A DNA stretch of 64,000 nucleotides, from the NCBI RefSeq assembly GCF_020172685.1, contig NZ_CP083986.1, positions 506,802-570,801 of the forward strand. The letters are read 5' to 3'. Below the pieces are notes generated by a model. That model saw only the letters and a program-made list of their open reading frames with translations, ran no database searches and had not been told where the DNA came from. Origin of the DNA: [Mycobacterium] nativiensis (GTDB lineage Bacteria > Actinomycetota > Actinomycetes > Mycobacteriales > Mycobacteriaceae). Position numbers and translations under genes: made by a program. The stretch's first letter is position 1. The number at the start of each line of letters is the position of its first letter. Shown here piece after piece: positions 27,579 through 35,335 of the stretch.

Positions 27579-28370
27579 TCAGGCCCACTCCGCGGTGACG
27601 CGCTGCTTCTGCTCGTCGATCACCTGCATCAGCCGCGAGGCCTTGGGCCAGCCGTAGTAGGCGCCGAAATGCAAAGCCAGCTCGTCCATCTCGTCGAACG
27701 AGACGTCGCGGCTCTTCAGTGCGGCGTAGACGTGGCTCAGGATCGGGTACGGCGCGTCCTGGAAGGCGACGCACGCCACCGTGATCAGCCGACGTTCCTT
27801 CATTCCCAGCCCGGGGCGCAGCCACATCTCACCGAAGACGAAGTTCAAGATGCCCGCACCGGAGTACGGGTTGTCGCGGACCGGGATATAGGGGACACAG
27901 TTGACGTCGCGGAAGGCCTGTTCGCCCACGAGCAGGCGTGCCTCGGGGTCACTCGGTGTGGTCAGCGGCAGCAGCGGCTTCGCCGGTGGCACCGGCTCAC
28001 CCCGCTCTTGGTGGATGCGGTCCCACTGCTCGTCCACGATCATGTTGAACAGCGATGCCTTCGGCCAGCCGGAGTACACCGCGAAATGCAGTACCGCCTC
28101 GCGCATCTCGTCGATGGTCAGGTCTCCGCCGACGAGCGCGGCGCGAACATGCTCCCGCAGCGGCTGTTCCGCATCGGCGGCCGCCACGCAGGGCAGTGCG
28201 ACGAACCACCGGTCGCGTCGGCTCAGCCCCGGCCTTTGCCAAACCTGGGCGAAAACGAAATCGAGCATGGCTTCGGCAGCGGGCGGGGTGCCGGCGGGTG
28301 CGGGGACGGCCATCAGCGTGCTGAAGGCACGCTCACCGCGGCCGGACTCATCGGAGGGTGGCACCGGCAT
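27579..28370 (-). CDS. Double carboxymuconolactone-decarboxylase-like protein
   Basis: This is a 263-residue protein made of two CMD/AhpD-like halves: residues about 30-120 (QRPGLSRRDRWFVALPCVAA to HFAVYSGWPKAS) and about 170-255 (LRPGLGMKERRLITVACVAF to HFGAYYGWPKAS). Single-domain relatives decarboxylate ring-cleavage lactones or act as peroxidases. Neither half has a CxxC pair, so a peroxidase role is unlikely. ATG 28370 lies 20 bp inside the end of SDR copy 2, so the two are co-translated. It is the last gene of the operon SDR3-SDR2-CMD. Confidence 0.85.
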   Translation of the reverse strand: MPVPPSDESGRGERAFSTLMAVPAPAGTPPAAEAMLDFVFAQVWQRPGLSRRDRWFVALPCVAAADAEQPLREHVRAALVGGDLTIDEMREAVLHFAVYSGWPKASLFNMIVDEQWDRIHQERGEPVPPAKPLLPLTTPSDPEARLLVGEQAFRDVNCVPYIPVRDNPYSGAGILNFVFGEMWLRPGLGMKERRLITVACVAFQDAPYPILSHVYAALKSRDVSFDEMDELALHFGAYYGWPKASRLMQVIDEQKQRVTAEWA

Positions 28371-29154
28371 CGACCTTGAACTCCAGCCCGGTCACGTGCC
28401 GGGACTCGTCGGAAACCAGGAACAGCACCGCGTTACTGACATCGCGGGCTTCGGTCATCACGATCGGCAGCGCGTTCATGAAGATCGGGCCCAGACCGGC
28501 GTGCTCGCTGCGCTGTAGCAGGTTCATCAGCTTGTCCGGACGCATCCCGGTCTCCACCCCGGTGGGATGCACGGTGTTGACCCGAACGTTCACCGCGGCA
28601 AGCTCGTTGGCCAGCGCGCGGCTCATGCCGACCACACCGTGCTTGGACGCCGTGTAGGGGGTATGCAACGGAATGCCCTTCAGCCCGGCCACCGAGCTGA
28701 TGTTGATCAGGCTGCCGCCGCGCTCCACCAGATGCGGCAGCGCCGCCGCGCAGGTGTTCCAGGTCCCGATCAGGTTCACGTCGATCACGGTGCGCCACTG
28801 CTCGGGGGTGGTGGCGTCCCATGTTCCGGCGGTCAGCACCCCGGCGTTGGCCACCGAGGCGTCCAGGCCGCCCAATTGCGCGACGCCGTCATCGACCGCG
28901 GCGGCCAGGGCGGCGGCGTCGCGCACGTCGACGACCCGGGTCACCGCACGGCGGCCGTGCTCGGCGACCAGGCGCGCGGTCTCGTCGAGGTCTTCGGGTG
29001 TGGCCAGCGGATATTCGACCTCCGGCAGCGACGCGCAGATGTCGACCAGGATGAGGTCGGCGCCCTCCTCGGCCAGGCGCACCGCGTGACTGCGCCCCAT
29101 GCCGCGCGCGGCGCCGGTCACCAGCACCCGCTTGCCGGCAGCGCGGCCGCTCAT
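28348..29154 (-). CDS. Mycofactocin-type SDR, copy 2
   Basis: The protein has 268 residues. The signature reads AGKRVLVTGAARGMG, RSH, then DICASL. Catalytic residues are seen in INISSVAGLKG and YTASK. Substrate and stereochemistry are unknown. ATG 29154 overlaps the stop of SDR copy 3 as ATGA. The first Gly-rich motif has Met (GMG) where the other two have Gln (GQG). Confidence 0.9.
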   Translation of the reverse strand: MSGRAAGKRVLVTGAARGMGRSHAVRLAEEGADLILVDICASLPEVEYPLATPEDLDETARLVAEHGRRAVTRVVDVRDAAALAAAVDDGVAQLGGLDASVANAGVLTAGTWDATTPEQWRTVIDVNLIGTWNTCAAALPHLVERGGSLINISSVAGLKGIPLHTPYTASKHGVVGMSRALANELAAVNVRVNTVHPTGVETGMRPDKLMNLLQRSEHAGLGPIFMNALPIVMTEARDVSNAVLFLVSDESRHVTGLEFKVDAGATLR

Positions 29155-29981
29155 AGCTTGTTGTTGAAGCCGGCGTCGACCGGGAAGGTGACCCCGGTGA
29201 CGTACTTCGCCGCGTCCGACACCAGATACGCAATGGCAGCGCTGATGTCCTCGGGCTCGAGCATCGCAACCGGCAACGGATTCTGTAGGTGTGGTCCGCC
29301 GCCGGGGTAGTTCGCCAAAAATTCCGTGATGGCCGGGTTCACCGCCATCATGGTGTTGACCCCGGTCGGGTGCACACTGTTGACCCGAATACTGTGCGGT
29401 GCCAGCGCATTGGCGAGGGTACGCATCAGCCCGACGATGCCGTGTTTGGAGGCCGCATAGCCCAGGCCGCCGCCCTGCATGCCGCCGAATCCCTTCAGTC
29501 CGGCGGTCGAGCTGGTGAACACGATCGCGCCGCCGCGACCGCCGGCGATCAGATGCGGTATGGCGACCTTGGCTGTGTGGAAGGCGCCGACCAGGTTGAC
29601 GTCGAGCACGTCGGTCCACTGCTCAAGGTCTTCGGCATCGGTCAGTTCACGAAACGCCATCGTGGCGATACCCGCGTTGACGCAGACGATGTCGAGGCGG
29701 CCGAAGTGCTCGACGCCGGCGTCCAGGGCGGTCTTGAGCGCGGGGAAGTCGCGGACGTCGGCTACCGAGGCGATCATCTTGCCGCCCTGGGCTTCCACCA
29801 GGGCGACGGTCTCGTCGAGCTCCTCGCGGGATCCCATGGCGTAGCCGCTGGAGCCGATGTCGGCGCAGATGTCCACGCCGATGATGGACGCGCCGTCGGC
29901 GGCGAGCCGCACCGCGTGGCTGCGGCCCTGCCCCCGCGCCGCGCCGGTGATGAATGCGACCTTGCCGTCGAGTGAGCCCAT
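29151..29981 (-). CDS. Mycofactocin-type SDR, copy 3
   Basis: The protein has 276 residues starting MGSLDGKVAFITGAARGQG, with RSH and DICADIG. Catalytic Ser is in FTSSTAGLKG and YxxxK is YAASK. It is the first gene of the three-gene minus-strand operon and is divergent from a TetR gene, with the palindrome GTAACC-T-GGTTAC in between. A Gly-rich insertion (GGMQGGGLG) before the active Tyr is not found in the two sister SDRs. Confidence 0.9.
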   Translation of the reverse strand: MGSLDGKVAFITGAARGQGRSHAVRLAADGASIIGVDICADIGSSGYAMGSREELDETVALVEAQGGKMIASVADVRDFPALKTALDAGVEHFGRLDIVCVNAGIATMAFRELTDAEDLEQWTDVLDVNLVGAFHTAKVAIPHLIAGGRGGAIVFTSSTAGLKGFGGMQGGGLGYAASKHGIVGLMRTLANALAPHSIRVNSVHPTGVNTMMAVNPAITEFLANYPGGGPHLQNPLPVAMLEPEDISAAIAYLVSDAAKYVTGVTFPVDAGFNNKL

Positions 29982-29990
29982 GCGGCTACG

Positions 29991-30003
29991 GTAACCTGGT
30001 TAC
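29991..30003. promoter_or_regulatory. TetR operator in the SDR3/TetR divergent promoter
   Basis: GTAACC-T-GGTTAC is a perfect palindrome around one central base. It is 9 bp upstream of the SDR copy 3 ATG and 24 bp before the TetR ATG. It differs from the TGATCG operators, so this half of the cluster probably answers to the TetR at 30028. Confidence 0.72.
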
Positions 30004-30027
30004 TCATCGGCGGCAAGGGGTTGGTCA

Positions 30028-30594
30028 ATGCTCAGTACCGAGGAGCGGATCCTGGCGATCGTCGTCGAGATCCTCGAGACCGACGGCTATGACGCGGTTC
30101 AGCTGCGTGAGGTCGCGCGCCGCGCCCGGATGTCACTGGCGACCATCTACAAGCGCTACGCCACCCGCGATGAGCTGATCCTGGCCGCCCTGGATGCCTG
30201 GATGCTCCAGAACCGCTACTCCGGTATCACGCCGCACGCGCGCGGGAAGGGCGAGTCACTGTATTCGGCCCTGATGAGCTTGTACCGCGCCATCTTCGAG
30301 CCGTGGGAGCGGCATCCGGCGATGCTGAAGGCGTATGTTCGGGCCCGCTCCGCGCCGGGCGGAGAGAAGTTGGCCCGTCGGGGGCTCGACGTCGTGGTCC
30401 CCGCTGCGATGGCAGCCCTCGCCGACGTTGACGAGGTGTTCATCGCCGACCTGGACGTCATCATCTCCAACCTGGTGTACGGGTTGTCGGGGCGTTACGC
30501 GGCCGGCGAGATCGCGATCACCGACATCCTGCCCGGGCTGGATCGGGCCGTGTACTGGATGATCAGGGGATACGAGATGGAGGCGGGCCGCTAG
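30028..30594 (+). CDS. TetR-family repressor of the SDR3 operon
   Basis: This is a 188-residue TetR protein. The helix-turn-helix runs from ERILAIVVEILETDGY to MSLATIYKRYATRDEL, and the helical ligand domain ends in YWMIRGYEMEAGR. ATG 30028 was chosen as the first Met. Divergent placement from the SDR operon with one shared palindrome suggests a local repressor. Its TAG stop interleaves with the convergent gene's TAG in the sequence CTAG. Confidence 0.88.
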   Translation: MLSTEERILAIVVEILETDGYDAVQLREVARRARMSLATIYKRYATRDELILAALDAWMLQNRYSGITPHARGKGESLYSALMSLYRAIFEPWERHPAMLKAYVRARSAPGGEKLARRGLDVVVPAAMAALADVDEVFIADLDVIISNLVYGLSGRYAAGEIAITDILPGLDRAVYWMIRGYEMEAGR

Positions 30595-31103
30595 CGTTTG
30601 GTCAGCGCGAACACCTTGATGTCGCGATCGGTGCGGTGCTGATAGGTGTCGTAGTTGTTGATGTAGTCGATGAACTTCTGGTAGATCCGGCCGTGCTCGT
30701 CCCCGGTGACGTCGGTCGCCAGCACTGGTATCTCCTTGCCGCCCATGGTGACCCAGGCATTCGGGTCGGCGGCCAGATTCAGCGCCCAAGCCGGGTGGTG
30801 TGCTTGCCCGAAGTTGCTGCCCACCAGGAACAGGCGGTCGCCCTCGCGCATATAGGCCAGCGGGATCTGCCTCCGTTGCCCGGACTTGCGGCCGGTCGTG
30901 GTGAGCAGCAGCAACGGGACTGCCATCGGGCCCAGGATGGTGAACCGGCCACCGCTGTTGCTGAGCAGCCAGCGGTCCAGCGGAGTGCCCTGGCGGATGA
31001 GCCAGGCGCCGGGTTTCGACCCCGCGAGCACCCCTATCGCGCGCCGTGCCAGCGGCCCCGGGTCGCGGCCCCAGCGCACCTCCGGAAAGGGATTCTCGGT
31101 CAT
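30591..31103 (-). CDS. F420H2-dependent oxidoreductase of the Ddn family
   Basis: This is a 170-residue split-beta-barrel protein of the deazaflavin-dependent nitroreductase (Ddn) type, which reduces quinones or nitro compounds with F420H2. Signature blocks are LLLLTTTGRKSGQRRQIPLAYMREGDRLFLVGSNFG and HPAWALNLAADP (family recognised from memory). It has no signal peptide. ATG 31103 is the only good start. Being next to mycofactocin-type SDRs is in keeping with an alternative-cofactor redox module. Confidence 0.88.
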   Translation of the reverse strand: MTENPFPEVRWGRDPGPLARRAIGVLAGSKPGAWLIRQGTPLDRWLLSNSGGRFTILGPMAVPLLLLTTTGRKSGQRRQIPLAYMREGDRLFLVGSNFGQAHHPAWALNLAADPNAWVTMGGKEIPVLATDVTGDEHGRIYQKFIDYINNYDTYQHRTDRDIKVFALTKR

Positions 31104-31151
31104 ACCCAGATCGTGCCATTTCAGCGGCTCAGGACGTGTGAGACTGACTCA

Positions 31152-31952
31152 ATGCCGGACATCGAATTCACCGCCGTCGCGCCGATCATTCCGGTGCGGG
31201 ACCTCGACGCCGCACTGGAGCGTTACCGCCGGCTCGGGTTCAGCGTCCATCCCTACGCCGGGCCCGCCCGGTACGGCTTCGCCGAACGCGGGCCGGTCTC
31301 GCTGCACCTGTCCGAGTGGGAGGAGCACGATCCGATGCGGACCGCCTCCAGCGTGTACTTCTACGTCGACGACGCCGACGCCCTCTACGCGCAGTGGACC
31401 GCCTCCGGAGTGCAGGGACGTTTTGTCGAGCCGGTCGACACCGAGTACCAGCTGCGGGAGTTCGCCTACGTCGACCCGGACGGCACCGCGCATCGGGTCG
31501 GCTCGCCGATTCCGGCCACGATCGCCCATGCCAGCCGGGACATCGCCGCGCCGGCGGCGCGGATCTTCGAGCTGATCGCCGACCCGGCGCAACAGCCCAG
31601 CTGGGACGGCAACGAGAATCTGGCCGAAGCGCTTGCCGGACAACGGGTGCACGCGGTCGGCGAGATGTTCACCATGGCGCTGACCCTGGGTGTCGTGCGG
31701 GAGAACCACGTGGTGGAGTTCGAGGAGGGGCGTCGTATCGCCTGGTTCCCGGCCGAACCCGGTCAGCAGCCGCCGGGGCATCTGTGGCGGTGGGAACTCG
31801 AGCCGTTGGACGAGACGCACACCCGGGTGACCCACACCTACGACTGGTCGCAGCTGACCGACCCCAAACGCCTCCCGCGGGCGCGCTGGACCACTGCGGA
31901 CCGGCTGGCGGAGTCGCTGGCCCGGCTGGCCGCATTGGCCGAGGACTCCTGA
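31152..31952 (+). CDS. VOC (glyoxalase-like) and SRPBCC fusion protein
   Basis: The protein has 266 residues in two domains. Residues 1 to about 118 are a glyoxalase/bleomycin-resistance-like VOC unit (VAPIIPVRDLDAALERYRRLGF to FAYVDPDGTAHRVG). Residues about 125-266 are a polyketide-cyclase-like SRPBCC lipid-binding fold (ASRDIAAPAARIFELIADPAQQ to VTHTYDWSQL). Separately, both families bind small hydrophobic molecules; the function of this pairing is unknown. ATG 31152 matches the VOC start. The gene converges with the AAA-ATPase gene (10 bp between stops). Confidence 0.85.
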   Translation: MPDIEFTAVAPIIPVRDLDAALERYRRLGFSVHPYAGPARYGFAERGPVSLHLSEWEEHDPMRTASSVYFYVDDADALYAQWTASGVQGRFVEPVDTEYQLREFAYVDPDGTAHRVGSPIPATIAHASRDIAAPAARIFELIADPAQQPSWDGNENLAEALAGQRVHAVGEMFTMALTLGVVRENHVVEFEEGRRIAWFPAEPGQQPPGHLWRWELEPLDETHTRVTHTYDWSQLTDPKRLPRARWTTADRLAESLARLAALAEDS

Positions 31953-31962
31953 CGCCCCTGGC

Positions 31963-34164
31963 TCACCGGTTGTTGGCGAACGAACGCAGCGCCTCGATCT
32001 GGGCGGGATCCAGTGAGGGCCGGACGTTTTCGCGGGCGGCGGTCACGTCGGACATCGTGACGTCGGCGGCGTCGATCGAGCGGCGCATCGCGGTCAGAGC
32101 CGCCTCGCGCAGCAGCGCCACGCAGTCCGCGGCGCTGTAGCCGTCCAGATCGGCGGCCAGCGCATCGAGGTCGACGTCGTCGTGCAGCGGCACCGACTTG
32201 CCGGCCACCTTCAGGATCTGCCGGCGGGCGTCGGCATCCGGCGGTTCGACGAACACCAGCTTCTCCAGCCGGCCGGGCCGGGTCAGGGCCGGGTCGATCA
32301 GCTCGGGACGGTTGGTGGCACCGACCACCACCACGTCGCGCAGCGGGTTGGCGCCGTCGAGCTCGGTGAGCAGTGCCGCCACCACCCGATCGGTGACGCC
32401 CGAGTCGAAGCTCTGGCCGCGCCGCGGTGCCAGCGCGTCGATCTCGTCGAGGAACACCAGCGACGGTGCCGAATCGCGGGCGCGCTGGAACAGATCCCGC
32501 ACCGCCCGCTCGCTGCTGCCCACCCACTTGTCCATCAGCTCGGCGCCCTTGACCGCGTGCACACTGACCCGCCCGGAGCCCGCCAGGGCGCGCACCACGA
32601 ACGTCTTGCCGCATCCCGGTGGGCCGTAGAGCAGCACGCCGTGCGGCGGGTCGACGCCGAGCCGGGTGAAGGTGTCCGGGTGCTGCAGCGGCCACAGGAT
32701 CGCTTCGGTGAGCGCCTGTTTGGTGGCCACCATGTCCCCGACGTCGTCGAGGGTGACCGAGCCGACGGACACCTCCGCGGCCGCCGAACGGGACAGCGGA
32801 CGGATCACGCTCAACGCCCCGACCAGATCATCCTGGGTGAGTTGCGGCGCCTCGTCGTTGTCGCTGGCGCGCGACGCCGCCCGCAACGCCGCCTCGCGGA
32901 CCAGTGCAGCCAGGTCTGCCGCCACGAAACCCGGTGTGCGCTCGGCGATCTCTTTGAGGTCGAGGTCGGTGCTGGGGACCGACTTGAGCAGCCCGCCCAG
33001 CAGCGCAGCCCGGATCGCCCCGTCGGGCAGGCTCAGCCGCAGCTCCCGGTCGCACAGCTCCGGAGCCCGCAACCGGGGGTCGACCCGATCCGGCAGCGCC
33101 GACGTGGCGATGAACGCCACCCCGTCGGCGGCGACCGCGGTGCGCAGTTCGGCCAGGATCAACGCACCCACCGGCTCGGGCGGATCGGGCAACAGCGCGT
33201 CGATGTCGGCGATCAGCAACACCCCGCCGCCGTCGCACACCCCCGTCACCGCCGAGCGCACCGCGGCCAGCCGCTCATCTGCGACCCGGGCACCGATCTC
33301 GGGCCCGTCGAGCTCCACCACCCGCCGGTGCGCACACACCGCCCGCACCAGTGTGGTTTTGCCGACCCCCGGCGGGCCCGACACCAAAACGCCGAGATTG
33401 GTGCCGGCCCGCAGCGACTTGAGCAGATGCGGTTCGTCCAGGGCCAGCTTGAGCCATTCGGTGAGTTTGTCGGCCTGTGCGGTACAGCCTTTGAGATCGT
33501 CGACGGTCAGCGGTGCGGTATCGCCGGCCGCGGGCGGGGTGACCGACGGGGCCGGCACGGGTGCGGTGCCGTTGCCCCAGGTCACCGAGGAGTTGGGTTG
33601 GACGCTGACCGGCCCGCCCGGGTCGACGCCGGTGACGGTCAGCAGCTCCGAGGTCCAGCTGATCCCCACCGCGGAGGCCAGCGCGGTGGTGGCCGCCGAG
33701 GTCGAGGTGCCCGGCCCCAGATCGCGAGGCAGCAGCGACACCGCGTCGCCGACGGTCAGCACCTTGCCCAACAGCGCCTGGCGCAGGGTGGCCGCCGACA
33801 CCGACTCCGATGCCAGCTTCGACCCGCTCAACGTCACCGAGCGTGCCCCGTAGACGGTCACCGCGGCCACCACCACCTCGGTCCCGTCGCGCAGGCCCGC
33901 GTTGGACAGGGTCACGTCGTCGAGCAGCACCACACCGGCGGGGGAGTCCGGCCCGCTCAGCCCGGCCACCGCCGATGTCGTCCGCGAGCCGGTCAGCGAC
34001 ACCGCATCCCACTCCCGGATACTTAGGGCGGCAACGGCTTCAGGGTGCAGCCGGATCACGCCGCGGCGCGCGTCGACGGCCGAGGTGTTGAGCCGGGCGA
34101 TCAGGGTCAGGTGGCGAGATGTGTCGATACTTCGATGTTGTTCGCGCTCTTCAGTGGAACCCAC
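31963..34164 (-). CDS. Two-module AAA ATPase, CDC48-like (Rv0435c homologue)
   Basis: This is a protein of 733 residues, close to the 728 of its M. tuberculosis relative. An N-terminal double-psi-barrel-like domain (LNTSAVDARRGVIRLHPEA) is followed by AAA module 1 with Walker A GPPGVGKTT, and module 2 with GPPGCGKTF and the Walker B LVFLDEIDAL. In module 1 the Walker B reads LLIADIDAL, lacking the catalytic Glu, so module 1 may bind but not hydrolyse ATP. GTG 34164 was chosen because a relic of this gene 2.5 kb away has an ATG at the corresponding place (MGSIEE compared with VGSTEE). Role: probably protein unfolding or remodelling. Confidence 0.92.
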   Translation of the reverse strand: MGSTEEREQHRSIDTSRHLTLIARLNTSAVDARRGVIRLHPEAVAALSIREWDAVSLTGSRTTSAVAGLSGPDSPAGVVLLDDVTLSNAGLRDGTEVVVAAVTVYGARSVTLSGSKLASESVSAATLRQALLGKVLTVGDAVSLLPRDLGPGTSTSAATTALASAVGISWTSELLTVTGVDPGGPVSVQPNSSVTWGNGTAPVPAPSVTPPAAGDTAPLTVDDLKGCTAQADKLTEWLKLALDEPHLLKSLRAGTNLGVLVSGPPGVGKTTLVRAVCAHRRVVELDGPEIGARVADERLAAVRSAVTGVCDGGGVLLIADIDALLPDPPEPVGALILAELRTAVAADGVAFIATSALPDRVDPRLRAPELCDRELRLSLPDGAIRAALLGGLLKSVPSTDLDLKEIAERTPGFVAADLAALVREAALRAASRASDNDEAPQLTQDDLVGALSVIRPLSRSAAAEVSVGSVTLDDVGDMVATKQALTEAILWPLQHPDTFTRLGVDPPHGVLLYGPPGCGKTFVVRALAGSGRVSVHAVKGAELMDKWVGSSERAVRDLFQRARDSAPSLVFLDEIDALAPRRGQSFDSGVTDRVVAALLTELDGANPLRDVVVVGATNRPELIDPALTRPGRLEKLVFVEPPDADARRQILKVAGKSVPLHDDVDLDALAADLDGYSAADCVALLREAALTAMRRSIDAADVTMSDVTAARENVRPSLDPAQIEALRSFANNR

Positions 34165-34184
34165 CCGATCATTATCGGCATACG
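34146..34184. repeat. Direct repeat flanking the 34.2-36.6 kb insert, left copy
   Basis: This 39-bp segment beginning GCTCTTCAGTGGAACCCA matches 36674-36712 at 32 of 39 positions in the same orientation. On the minus strand it encodes the start of the AAA-ATPase. Confidence 0.75.
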
Positions 34185-34286
34185 ATCGGCCGTGTCGCGT
34201 GGTTCGTTCCATGCTGCACTGTTCATCCGGATGTCGAGATACCGTGGTCAAACTGATCAGGCGGGTGAACTGGCTACGATTAGCCT

Positions 34287-35312
34287 ATGGCGGCCACCGA
34301 AGGTGAGCGGATGTTGTCCGCACGGGAAGCTGTGCTGGTCGACGGCCTTGTTGACTGGTTCGGTTTCGAACGCATTCATCGGTACGTTGCTTCTGAAAAT
34401 GCCGGGAAGCCTTTGTCGGTCGTTCAAGACAAGGCTCTTGAGCTGCTCCGTTCGCTAGCTGGAGATGGTCTAGTGGAGATCGGCGAGCTGGGCGTCAATA
34501 GCCGTTTCGCTGCATGGGATATCCCGCTGGATGACGCGATCGATCGGGTTCGGCGCCCCTACGTGACTCAATTCGATGATGAGACCACGTGGTGGTTTGC
34601 CTGCTGGCTCAACCTGACGGATCGCGGACAAAAAGTAGCTGAGGAAGTCGAGGAACGCGCGGGCCTGGCTACGCCGCCACAGACTCCCCAAGAGGTGCAG
34701 GCTGAACAACGTCGGTTGGCGGCGGCACCGTCTTTGGTCGATGTCGTCACCGGCTATGTCGAGGATCTCGTCCCGATTAGCTCTGGTGAGTCTCCGGACT
34801 GGCTGACCCAATTGAGTGTTCCAACTGGCTGGCAGCTCGTCCCACCGGGCGAAGATGCCACAGGGCGGCCGACCCGAGTCGCTATCTTTCGTTCACGGCC
34901 GGACGGCGACGTAGGCGCTTCGGAAACGATCACCCTGTATCGATTCACCGGCAGGCCTCCGGCGGAAGTCGTATACAACAACGCTGACTGCACTCTGCGT
35001 TACCTCAATACACCGTTGGGACCTGCCGGCAGTGTCGTCGGCCGCCCCACTACTCAAGTGGTGTCCACACCACCGCTGTCGGGGGTGATCGCGGTGCGAA
35101 GCAGTGGGTCTTTCGTGTTCTGCCAGGACTGGGTTTGGGCGCAGTACAACACCTACATCGTCGGCTCTGAGCTGCCAGGCGAGGGCCGCATGCTTCACCA
35201 GTCCTTGTACGTCGCGCCGGGCCTACGTGACGAATTCGCTGCTGACGTCGCCGAACTCGGCAACGCGGTCCACGAGGGATTTGTCAGAGCAGTGACGACG
35301 GCCGGGCCGTAA
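34287..35312 (+). CDS. Unknown two-domain protein, possible immunity factor of the convergent toxin candidate
   Basis: The protein has 341 residues with no signal or membrane segment. Residues 1 to about 120 are helical with repeated Trp (LVDWFGFERIH, FAAWDIP, TTWWFACWLNLT) and resemble, from memory, helical domains found beside actinobacterial toxins. Residues about 145-341 look like a separate alpha/beta domain (LSVPTGWQLVPPGED to ADVAELGNAVHEGFV), vaguely LpqN-like. Base composition is more A/T-rich than in the neighbouring genes. A -10 box TACGAT ends 6 bp before ATG 34287, suggesting a leaderless transcript. It faces the toxin candidate tail to tail, with 23 bp between. Confidence 0.7.
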   Translation: MAATEGERMLSAREAVLVDGLVDWFGFERIHRYVASENAGKPLSVVQDKALELLRSLAGDGLVEIGELGVNSRFAAWDIPLDDAIDRVRRPYVTQFDDETTWWFACWLNLTDRGQKVAEEVEERAGLATPPQTPQEVQAEQRRLAAAPSLVDVVTGYVEDLVPISSGESPDWLTQLSVPTGWQLVPPGEDATGRPTRVAIFRSRPDGDVGASETITLYRFTGRPPAEVVYNNADCTLRYLNTPLGPAGSVVGRPTTQVVSTPPLSGVIAVRSSGSFVFCQDWVWAQYNTYIVGSELPGEGRMLHQSLYVAPGLRDEFAADVAELGNAVHEGFVRAVTTAGP

Positions 35313-35335
35313 CAAACAGGCTGACGCGTTGGGCA

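Noticed and set aside
29155..29619. 423-residue version of SDR copy 2
   Set aside because: The extra N-terminus is the wrong frame of SDR copy 3; the ATGA overlap at 29154 marks the real start.
32182..34026. 614-codon plus-strand frame opposite the AAA-ATPase
   Set aside because: Shadow of the ATPase; His/Gln/Arg/Gly-rich translation without domains or ribosome site.
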